A DNA stretch of 64,000 bases, taken from NCBI GenBank assembly GCA_019671005.1, contig CM033723.1, positions 15,577,254 to 15,641,253 on the forward strand, written 5' to 3'. Shown piece by piece: positions 45,488 through 54,860 of the stretch. The first letter of the stretch is position 1; the number at the start of each line of letters is the position of its first letter. This DNA is from Hibiscus mutabilis. Taxonomy: Eukaryota; Streptophyta; Magnoliopsida; Malvales; Malvaceae. A model generated the notes under the pieces. It made no database searches. It was not told the origin of the DNA and was given only the letters and a program-made list of their open reading frames with translations. The position numbers and the translations under genes were made by a program.

Positions 45488-46068
45488 TTGGGACCTGACG
45501 TTTAAACCCTAAAGAAATTAATAATTTGTTAAACCCAAAATAGGGTTTTACATATATGATTGCATTGGAATATAATTTGGAATACATCCCATCCTATCAC
45601 TGAGCACTAAGTACCAAAATAGCCCCCTACATCCTAAATTCTCCAAAATAGCACCCAAAAGTCTATATTTTCTAAACTGGCACCATTACAGGAACTCATC
45701 GTCGAAGCATGGCGAGCTCTAAAATAATATGAATTTTTTATTTGAACTCGCCTGTGTGCACGGCGAGTTCTATTTTTTTAAAAATATTCGTTCAATAAAT
45801 TAATTAGGTGATTAACATAATCCTAAACTAAACTTGTCGTGCAAAGTTTCATATAAATAGGTAGTTTCATATAAAGGCTGGCTTAATGTGTCGTCACAAT
45901 TTTTATGGTAAAACATAATGAGTTTGTTTAGGGTTTTTCAAATTAGGGTTTTTTTTGTTTCATATAAATACGTAGTTTTGTTTAGGGTTAGAACACAAAA
46001 TTTTTCAACCTCTTTTGTTCAAGCAAAGGAAAGGAGTTTGTCAAGCCATGTGATTTTCTTAGACTACC
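45488..46068. other. non-coding spacer between LINE and Gypsy element B, with two short hairpins
   Basis: This is AT-rich sequence with no frame. GAACTCGCC (45744-45752) and GGCGAGTTC (45762-45770) form a perfect 9-bp stem with a 9-nt loop. A looser copy lies at 45692-45719 (GAACTCATC / GGCGAGCTC). The words TTTCATATAAATA and GTTTAGGG recur at 45848-45990. It may be the edge of an unrecognised repeat. Confidence 0.5.
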
Positions 46069-49000
46069 TGTAACAACCCAGTTTTGGGACTAGGACTTTT
46101 CTAGGTGGTTTAGACTGTCCGACAGATCGGATTAGAGGATTCAAGTTAGTTTCAAGATTTAATTCAAAATAAATTTTTTTGGTTGAGATAAAAATATGGA
46201 AAAATATCCTAAAGTCAGTATTTAATATGAAAATGATTTTGGTAAAATCAATTTTACAAAAGGAGGTCTCGAAATCGGATATTTTGGTTAGTGACCAAAA
46301 TGTAAAGTTTTAAAATTGTTTTTACTGACTGTTTTGTAAAAGGGTCAAAACTTAGAATCTTTAAGGAGCTATTTGGCCAAAGTCTAATATCAGACTTTTC
46401 TCTTTTAATTGGATATTTTAAGAAGTTTTTAAAGGAAATAAAAAGGTTTAGGGAGATTAATTTCATAATTAGATTTAAAAGATATTTTACGTAACTAACT
46501 TTCCACCAATAGCTTTTCTCTCAAATTCTCTCTAGCCAAACACTCTTTTCTACTTCAATTTTCTCAGGTAAATACTTGATTTTAATATTCTTTTGTTATC
46601 AAATAAATCTTTAATGGTTTCCTAACAAAACCTATTTGATTTGATCTTGTTTTCTCAAGAAAATTTATCCAATTAAGAGGAAAGCCAAATTTAGAGGTGA
46701 GCTTCATTCTTCTCCTCGAATACAAGCTTCGTTATTGAAATTCCCAAGTTATTGATCCTTTACTTATGTTTTTTAACTTGATTTGATGCTTTAATTATGG
46801 AAAATGGGTTAAATCAATGTTTAATTGATTGGATTGATAGATTTTCGTATAGGCTCTATTTTGTTGAGTTCTTGATTGATTTTAATAATAATTTTTATGT
46901 TTATTAATGTTAATAAGTGGTCTTTAACATTGGAATCCCGAAACTATGTAAATATCTAATTTTCTAGGTTGTTAGTTGTGAGTTTTGGGGGAGTTGTGGA
47001 GGTTTAATGAATGCTGGAGGTAAAAGGATGTTGTTGTTGTTGTTGTTGTTGTTGTGTTTTAGATGTTACTTGATGGGTTAAAACATTAGGTTTTGGCTGG
47101 GTTAAATTTGGAAGATGTTTGATGTTGATTTCGGTTGTTGTGGAGTGAAGTTGGGTAGTGGATGTTGAGGATTTATGTGAATTGATGTTGATGGGTTGTT
47201 GAATGCATTTTGATGCAATGGATCCTTTGTTTTTGTGTGGATAAAATATGGGAAGTTGATCATCAAGCTTGAACGATCATTTCAGAAGCTTTGGAGGCGT
47301 GTTTACCGTATCGGTAAGCGAGGCTTTGCTTGTCGGTGAGTGAGAATGTGATTTACAGCTTTTCAAAGGTTTGAAAGTTGTGTTTGGGAGTTTAGATCAA
47401 GCTTGAAACGTTGGTCTAAGCTCAGAAGTAAGTAAAGGATGAATTCTCTCTCGAACTCGGTTTGGCAATTGGTTATTATGCACTTGTTTTCATACCTTGA
47501 TTACTCACTGTATATGCATGTTTTGAGCATGGTTTAATGTTGGAAATTGGTTATATAATAATGATAATGATGCATTGAGAGGTAATTCATGCTTTGTAAA
47601 TGTTTTTGAACATTGGTTAATGCAAGGTTGATTGCATTGGTTAAATGATTTTGGTGATGCATATGAAAAATAGTGAGTTAATGTTAATAAAACAAATTAT
47701 ATTGGCATGTGATGGTATGAAATGGTTTTGGAAATGTTATCGGATATAGTTGGCCGGCCATAGGATTTATAGTGAACTATAAAAAGTTACCTTGGATGTT
47801 GAGGGGTTTTGATACGGTGTACCGAAAACTCAATCCAAGTACCCTAACGGTCGAGGGGTTTTGATCTTTGTACTGAAGAGACTCCCGTTATTGGGTTATG
47901 CATCCAGCTGATGTGTAGGGTTGTGATTGTACCCGGTTGTAAACATACCTTTAATTCTGGTTGTGATGGCATGAAATGTTGGGAACACTTGTTGAATTTG
48001 TGTATCCGATGTTATGTTTTGTAAAGTGGAATTTGGTTAATGATCACTTGTAAGCCAATATAATTGATGATGTATCATGAGATGGATTATGTTGTTTAAT
48101 GTTGGTTTAAACATGTTTTACTCTTTAAGCTTTGCATTGTTAGTATGCATGGGAAAGCTTAAATTGAGGGTAGCAAATGGGATTTTGCTGTTGATCCATG
48201 ATACATGATGCATTTGGTTTAAGATACATGTTTTGGAAATGTTAAGTGTATGGTTTGATAAGGCATGATGTTGAAATGATGTTTGTAAAGTGTCTTGGAA
48301 AATGGGTTTTCGAAAGAAATGGTTAAATGGTTTTGAATGCATTGATGGTGGTTGGTTTTTGAGCATTTCTCACTAAGCCTAGTGTACTTACGCTCTCTTT
48401 TTCCATCAATGCAGAGAATTAAAGGTCAAAGGGTAGCGAGGAAGCAATGAAGGAATCCAATGACTTGTTTGCAGAGTATAGTTTGAAACGATACATAGTA
48501 GTAATAAAGGCATGTGTCAATTGTTGTTTTGGGAGGGTTATTTGATGAACTCCTTGTTTGTGCAAGTTTTAATTGTTGGTTTGGACTTGTAAGATGTTTA
48601 AAGTGCTTGCGATGTGGATAGATTTATGTTTTGGATGTTGACTAGGGAGCATGCCTATAGACTTTGTGATTGATTGTGTTAGACTTGTTAGGATTGCTTA
48701 AAATGCTGGTATGTTGATGTTAAGCATGCTTTTGATGTTTTATGTTGTTTAGATATGTGTTAAAGTTGATTTGGAGTGAGCCAAAGAGTCGCATGTTAGA
48801 CCTAGAGGTCATTACATGCCTCTGTGTACTGGTACGGGTACCCAAGGATAGGTACGCGGGGTCTATAGAAGCTCAAATCATCGAAAAATAACAAAGGGTA
48901 TCGGTACGCCTAGCCACCGTATCAGTACGCCTTAAGGAATTTTGGTATTGGTGTCGGTACACGAGTTTGAGTACCGGTACAATCTTTTTATTTTTAAAGA

Positions 49001-49633
49001 GTCATATCGATACGCGGGGTACCGTATCAATACGTGTATTGATTACTGGAATTCTGAGTTTTTGAAAAAGCAAAAGGGGATCGGTACATGGTCAAGGCCG
49101 TGTCGATATGGGTGGGTCAACACACCGTATCGATATGGTTATACAAGTATAGATATGAGTAGCCGTTTTGTTTATTAAGTTATATCAGTACGGGCTTGTC
49201 CGTATCAGTACGCCTTGTTGAATTTGTGTGTGTTAGCTTGCTGAAGTTTGGAAATCTTGCAATTTAGTCCCTAATTATTGTGTATGCAAATGAATGAGTT
49301 CCGATGATTGTTTAAAGTTGAAATCAAACAAGTAAGCATGAAATTGGACTAATGAAGGGTTGGTAATCTTGAATTCAAATTAAGTCCTTGTAATTTGTGG
49401 AAATTATGTTTTGGTCTCCAATGGGCATTTTTGAGCAATTGAACCCTGTTTTTAAATATGATTTTAATGAGACATTTTCGCTGAAGCATGTTCACCATAG
49501 AAAATTAATCGATGCATTTAGACAAGATAAAAAGAAAAAAAAGATCGGTTTAGGTTATTAGCTTGGGTTTGCTTCGGCAAACCTAATATGATCCTTTTAG
49601 TTAGATTTCGGCTAGGCAAGCTAAGAGGTTACA
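46069..49633 (+). repeat. 5' LTR of element B, 3565 bp
   Basis: It starts TGTAACAACCCAGTTTTGGG and ends AGAGGTTACA. It includes a (GTT)n run at about 47030-47055, the TATAAAAA box at 47778-47785, and a cluster of TAYCGRTA-like words at 48824-49205. It is similar in type to the LTRs of element A and the minus-strand solo LTR. The 5-mer on its left is CTACC. Confidence 0.9.
47778..47785 (+). promoter_or_regulatory. putative LTR core promoter (TATAAAAA), element B
   Basis: The box lies in the context GAACTATAAAAAGTTACC and corresponds to those at 21195 and 37863. The surrounding bases have drifted more than the box. Confidence 0.4.
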
Positions 49634-49638
49634 TTTGT

Positions 49639-49651
49639 TGGTATTAGAGCC
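49639..49651 (+). other. primer-binding site of element B
   Basis: TGGTATTAGAGCC lies 5 nt after the LTR and differs by one base from the initiator-Met tRNA complement TGGTATCAGAGCC. Confidence 0.85.
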
Positions 49652-49891
49652 AGGTTTACGAAAAATTGGGTTGTTGTTGATAATTGTTCATTGTTGTTTG
49701 CTATGCACAGTGATTGTTTATATGTACGGTGTTTGATATATGCCATGTTGGGGTATTTTTGGGACACATTGCCTTATTACTACATTTATAAAATGATTTT
49801 AGTTTGACGTGAAAGTCTTGGATACTTGCTTAAGCTGGCCTAATTTCTTTTGTTTTAGTGTAGTTATCATGCCTTAGATACGTTTTTATAC

Positions 49892-50990
49892 GATGCCACC
49901 AAGGAGAGAATTGCGATCGAGCAGAAATGCTATTGTCGGAGGGCAGGGAGTCGAGGGTGAGATTGTGCATCCTGAGAGATTGCCACCTCCTTTGCCTAAT
50001 ACTCGTGGGGGAGTGGAGCAAGTACCACCTGCACCACCTGGTCTAGTGTATGGTGATATAACGCTTTTGGTTTAGGCGATGACTGGATCATTCCAGGCTG
50101 CGATGGCTGGAGTTCATGTACCTATACCAGCACTCGCTACTACTGTTTATCTGGGGTTTCCGTTAGAGTGTTTACGCAGTCTTGAATGAGTTAAGTTTAG
50201 AGGGTTGGCACCTAAGGAATTCGAGGAGTGGTTTTCTAGCACAAAACGGATTTTGGTTCAGATGAGGTGTAATGATGTCTGTAAGCTTAGATGTGTTATG
50301 TCCCTGTTACAAGGTGATGCAGATAGTTGGTGGACTACTATGATCACGGGCATAGAACTCAGTGATGTGATATGGAAATTCTTCCAAGCTTCCTTCAGAA
50401 GGAAGTATTTGGGAGTTAGATACTTGGATGATAAGAAACATGAGTTCATGTCCTTGGTTTAGGACAATATGACAGTATCTGAGTATGAGGTATAGTTTGT
50501 GAGGCTGAGTCGTATGCGCCTGAATTGGTGCCAAATAAGAGGCACCGCTATGATTGATTTTGTTATGGGCTAGAGTAGGATGTTAATACCTACATGTTGG
50601 CTACTGATTATATGGATTTTGACATGTTGGTTAGACGAGCGAAGGACATTGAGCAGAGTTTGGGTTTATCTCTTTGTTTCGGAGGTTCTAGCTCAGAAAA
50701 GAGAGCTGTAGATTTTGGTTCTGGTGATGGTCAGACCAAGAGGTACCGTGATAGGAGGTTCTGTCCAGATGCGAGACGTGGCGAAGATGGTGTTGGTCGA
50801 GGATCGTATGGGAAGAGACCCAAGTCAGAGTAACGCATAATGTTTGTTGGGTTTATGGATCACAAGATTATTTGAGGTATGACTGCCCACATTTGGCCAG
50901 AGAGGGACAGGTTCCTGCAGTTGTGGCTACCAATTCTTGTTGGAGTTATGGATCTGTGGATCATATGAGACGTGATTGTCTATTTCTTGC
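49892..50990 (+). pseudogene. element B gag, broken
   Basis: ATG 49893 opens MPPRRELRSSRNAIVGGQGV; a TAG follows 60 codons on. The core segment (50205-50462) reads EFEEWFSSTKRILVQMRCND, then SLLQGDADSWWTTMITGIEL, then RRKYLGVRYLDDKKHEFMSL. The part after it (50594-50833) has DIEQSLGLSLCFGGSS. Knuckle remnants CWSYGSVDHMRRDC lie near 50938-50980. At least three stops and a frameshift near 50510 inactivate it. Confidence 0.85.
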
Positions 50991-51080
50991 CGGGGTAGGC
51001 AGGTACTTGCAACAATTGTGGCACCACCGAGAGGTCGTAGGTTCGGTCGAGGTAATTTCTAGCGGAGGAAGGATGGACAA

Positions 51081-51680
51081 ATGACTATAGCGCATACAGT
51101 GGTGGTTCGACCTGGGGGTGGTAGACCGGAAAAGATCTATACGCATCATGAAGGGAGGAATGACACAGATGTGATAGCAAGTACTTTTACCTTGCAGTCT
51201 ATGTCATTACTTTCTTTGATAGATTCTCGTTCAACGCATTCATATATATTGTATGAGCATGCGCATTTGCTTGGTATACCGGTTGATATGTTAGATGTGG
51301 GTATGCAAATAACGAGTTCTTTTGGAGAGACAGTTGTCACAGGAAAGTTGTATGTAGATTTTAAAAAGGTTGAGGCTGTTGTGAATTGGAAGCAACCAAA
51401 GTCGATGATAGAGGTCTATAGTTTCTTGGGGTTGGCAGGTTATTACCATCGTTTTGTGGATGGGTTTTCAAGGGTTGCTGCTCCATTGACCAAGTTGTTG
51501 CAAAATGATGTACGTTTTGAGTGGATAGAAGCTAGGCAACAAGCTTTTGAAAAGTTGAAGGAAGCTTTAACACAAGCTCCAATCTTGATTCAACCTGAGT
51601 CGGGAAAAGAGTTTATGGTTTATAGCGATGCATCCTACGTCAATTTAGGGAGTGTATTGATGCAAGGTGGAAAGTTGTAG
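51081..51680 (+). pseudogene. element B protease-RNase H fusion (RT deleted), 199-codon open frame
   Basis: The open frame starts within the protease (MTIAHTVVVRPGGGRPEKIY ... SLLSLIDSRSTHSYILYEH, the DSG triad changed to DSR). At about residue 91 (51354) it passes directly to VDFKKVEAVVNWKQPKSMIE, LAGYYHRFVDGFSRVAAPLT and SGKEFMVYSDASYVNLGSVL, the RT thumb and RNase H start. In element A about 1.05 kb with the protease second half and the whole RT core lie between these points. The deletion keeps the frame open but removes all RT activity. It is probably a chance in-frame deletion rather than a selected fusion. Confidence 0.85.
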
Positions 51681-51973
51681 CTTATACATCGAGGGAGTTG
51701 AAGGTGCACGATCGCAATTATCCTACGCACGATCTCGAGCTTGCTACAGTGGTGTTTGCATTGAAGATTTGGAGAAATTACCTTTATGGTGAGAAGTGTA
51801 TTGTATACACAGATCATAGGAGTTTGAAGTATTTGATGTCGCAAAAGGAGTTGAATCTTAGGCAACGTAGGTGGTTGGAGTTGCTTAAGGATTATGATTT
51901 AACAATTGAGTATCATCAGGGCAAGGCAAATGTTGTAGCTGATGTTTTGAGTAGAAAACTGTTGTGGAGTTGA
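51681..51973 (+). pseudogene. element B RNase H, remainder
   Basis: The frame 51698-51973 reads MKVHDRNYPTHDLELATVVF, WRNYLYGEKCIVYTDHRSLKYL (the TDH catalytic box is intact), RQRRWLELLKDYDLTIEYHQ and KANVVADVLSRK. One base is lost at the GGKL junction (about 51672), which shifts the frame from the preceding segment. Confidence 0.85.
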
Positions 51974-52800
51974 GGGCCATGTTTGCAAAATTGAGTGTGA
52001 CCCGTTATGGAGGTTTGTTGGCAGAGTTGCAAGTGAAACCATCTTTGTCACAGTTGATTAAGGAAAAACAACCTTATGATGAAGCATTGGTACCGCATGT
52101 CAAGGACATCATAGATAGAAATCCTAAGGATTTTCACTTTATGGTAATGGGGTGTTGTGTTTTAAAGATCGGGTAGTGGTGCCTAGTGATGTGGAGTTAA
52201 GGCGGATGATTTTGACTGAGGTACATACTAGTCCTTTTGATATGCATCCCAGTAGTACCAAGATGTATCGAGATTTGAAAGAAGAGTACTATTGGGTGGG
52301 TTTGAAAAAGGATATGGCTGATTTTGTTGCTAGATGTATGGTATATCAACGTGTAAAGACTGAACATCAGTTTTCTTCCAGTTTGTTGCAACCGTTGAGA
52401 ATTTCGGAGTGGAAATAGGAAAGAATCACCATGGATTTTATGTCGGGGTTGCCTTTGACACCGACTAAAAAGGATTCCATTTGGGTGATTGTTGATCAGT
52501 TTATGAAGTGTGCACATTTTCTGCCAGTGCATACGACGTATACGTTGGATAGGTTGGCAGATCTTTATGTTGCTGAAATTGTGAGATTGCACGTGGTGAC
52601 CAAGTCGATTGTTTCGGATAAGGATCCGCGGTTTATAGCGAGGCTTTGGGAATGTTTGCATCGAACTTTGGGTACTCGCTTGAATTTTAGTACTTCGTAT
52701 CATCCTCAGACGGATGGTCAGTCTTAGCGTGTGATTCAGATTTTGGAGGATATGTTGAGATATTGCATCATTGAGTTCCAAGGAACCTGGGAAAGGTAGC
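51974..52800 (+). pseudogene. element B integrase, catalytic Glu codon turned into a stop
   Basis: The zinc region reads MYRDLKEEYYWVGLKKDMAD with CMVYQR (second Cys lost). The core reads MDFMSGLPLTPTKKDSIWVI, VDQFMKCAHFLPVHTTYTLD and TKSIVSDKDPRFIARLWECL, then NFSTSYHPQTDGQS, and then TAG at 52725-52727. Elements A and C have GAG (Glu) there, the E of the DDE triad. More stops follow near 52797-52806. Confidence 0.87.
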
Positions 52801-53420
52801 TACCTTAGGTAGAGTTTGCATACAATAATAGCTATCAGACAAGTATAAAGATGGCACCGTATGAAGCCTTGTATGGTAGAAGGTGTCGTACACCCTTGTG
52901 TTTGGCTGAGGCTAGGGAAAAGTATGTTTCCATGCCCAATGTGTTGAAAGACATGAATGAGAAAGTGAAGCTTATTTGTGGTCATTTGAAAGAGGCCTCG
53001 GATAGGCAGAAATCCTATGCGGATTTGATGCATAAAAAGGTTGAGTACGTGGTTGGTGAAAAAGTTTTCTTAAAAGTCTCACCTTGGAAGAAGGTGTTGC
53101 ATTTTGGGCACAAAGGAAAGTTAAGTCCTAGGTTTATTGGACCGTATGAGGTGTTGGAACGTATAGGTCCTGTGGCTTATCGATTGAGTTTGCCTCCTGA
53201 GTTGGAGAAGATTCATGATGTGTTTCATGTATCCATGTTACGGTGGTATCGTTCGGATCTATCGCATGTGATGCCAGTGGTGGATGTTGAGTTGCGACCG
53301 GATTTCTCTTATGGTGAGGAACCAATGGAGATCCTTGACTCCAGTAGTAAAGTTCTTCGTGGCAAGATGATTGAGCTTGTTAAGGTATTGTGGCGACATC
53401 GTGGTGTTGAGGTTGAGTAG
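52801..53420 (+). pseudogene. element B integrase C-terminal domain and chromodomain-like tail
   Basis: The open frame 52851-53420 reads MAPYEALYGRRCRTPLCLAE, HKKVEYVVGEKVFLKVSPWK, GKLSPRFIGPYEVLERIGPV, EKIHDVFHVSMLRWYRSDLS and VLRGKMIELVKVLWRHRGVE. This is the GPY/F integrase region followed by the C-terminal segment of Tekay/Del chromoviruses; the final EATWE motif present in element A is deleted here. Although 189 codons are open, the protein has no catalytic core. Confidence 0.85.
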
Positions 53421-53466
53421 TTTCCACATCTGTTCCCATCAGGTAAATTTTGAGGATGAAATTTCT

Positions 53467-53479
53467 TAAGGGGGAGAGC
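53467..53479 (+). other. polypurine tract of element B
   Basis: AAGGGGGAGAGC directly precedes the 3' LTR start TGTAATGCCCCG. This is the intact family form. Confidence 0.8.
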
Positions 53480-54860
53480 TGTAATGCCCCGTTTTGAGGC
53501 CTAGGAGTTTTCTAGGTGGTTTAGACAGTCTGACGGATCGCATTAGAGGATTCGGTTTTGCAAAATATAATCTCATGCACATGTTTATAGATTTGAATAC
53601 TTATTGTTATATGCATGTTTTAGAAATGAAAGATGTTGCAAATGATTATATATGATGAGATTTGAGCATAGCAAATGATTTATGAAAGTTTTTTGAGAAT
53701 GCTAGAATACATGCTTTAATGCATTGGAAAATGGTTTGAAATGATGCATATGTAAAACAATAAGTTAATGAGGTTATTATTGAGTTTATTGACAAGTGGC
53801 TGAGGTAAAATGTTATCAGATATAGTTGGCTAGCCATAGGGTTTAAAGTGCACTATAATAAGTCGCCTTATGTGTGCTGAGGGGTCAAGAGTGTGCCATG
53901 CTCGACCATGAGAACCACAACGGTCGAGGGGTCAAGAGTGTACCAATTCTCCCACTGGTGGATTTATACGTTATAACCATTGAGTGCTGCTCCAGTTCAA
54001 GGACGTATGTGAAGTGGTCGAAGGAACCACTTGGGAAATCCGTGTATTCGATGTGGTTTTGATAAAATAGAATGAAACTTGTTTTGAGTCACTTGAATGC
54101 CAATATATGAGATGATGTATCATGAGAAATGGATTATGTTTTGTATAATATGGTTTATACATGAGATGCTCTTTAAGCTTGCTATTTAGAGATTTTGGCA
54201 TATGAAGCTTAAATTGAGTTTTATGATAGAAATTCATGATACATGTGTTGCAAATGATTTTAATGTGCATTTGAAAGAGATTATAGAAGCATGAGATGAT
54301 TTTACCATGAGACATATACACTTGGTTTGAATTAAAATGATTTTAATTGCATTGATGAGTGTTTTTGAGATTCCCACACTAAGCTTATAGCTTACGCTAT
54401 CCTTTCTCATCAATGTAGAGAAATAGGCCTTTTCGGACAACAAGTGCGCAAGAGGAGATCCAAGGGTTGAGACAATTTCAAAGTATGGTTTTATAAATGC
54501 TAAGTAGTAATAAGAGGCAATGTGACCAAGTTGTATTTGGAAGGTTAATTTTGGATACTCACTTTTTGTACAAATTTGGTTTGATGTTTTGGACTTGTAT
54601 TATGCTTAATGTTTGATTTTGAGGGGTTGGGAAACTCTATGCATGCTTGTGTAGAAACCATGCCTATAAGAGTTATGTTTGGATTTGAGATGTTGTGTAT
54701 GATATTCTACCATGCTGCTAGGTTTGAGAAATTGATGTTTGTGAAGTTACATGATGTTTTGATATTGTTTGGAGTATGTTAGATTGAGCCAAAGTGTCAT
54801 ATGTTGTACCAAGAGGTTATTACAGGTTTGTCCATATCGGTACAGATCCTTAGTGATCGG
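53480..54860 (+). repeat. 3' LTR of element B, deleted and truncated, C-like
   Basis: It starts TGTAATGCCCCGTTTTGAGG. At about 53553 the sequence jumps from GCATTAGAGGATTCGG to TTTTGCAAAATATAATCTC, leaving out about 1.4 kb. From there it follows the reverse complement of element C's LTR (GCACATG..., AAATGAAAGATG..., AGTAGTAATAAGAGGCAATG) and not B's 5' LTR. At 54861 it is cut by element C. Confidence 0.85.

Larger units (their letters stand above)
46069..54860 (+). mobile_element. Gypsy element B: Tekay/Del-like, RT-deleted, with mismatched LTRs
   Basis: The order is 5' LTR 46069-49633, primer site, gag, protease fused to RNase H, integrase, C-terminal region, purine tract, and 3' LTR from 53480 cut at 54860 by element C. 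The RT core is missing. The 3' LTR resembles the LTR of element C far more than B's own 5' LTR, so the element is a recombinant. Confidence 0.85.

Noticed and set aside
52197..52781. 194-codon minus-strand frame within element B
   Set aside because: It is antisense to the integrase of element B, which is clearly recognisable on the plus strand. No domain is seen on the minus strand.
49892..53420. Element B as an intact retrotransposon
   Set aside because: The RT core is missing, the integrase Glu codon is a stop, the protease triad is altered and gag has stops.
53971..54321. 116-codon minus-strand frame in the 3' LTR of element B
   Set aside because: It is LTR sequence; the equivalent place in the other LTRs is not open and no motif is present.
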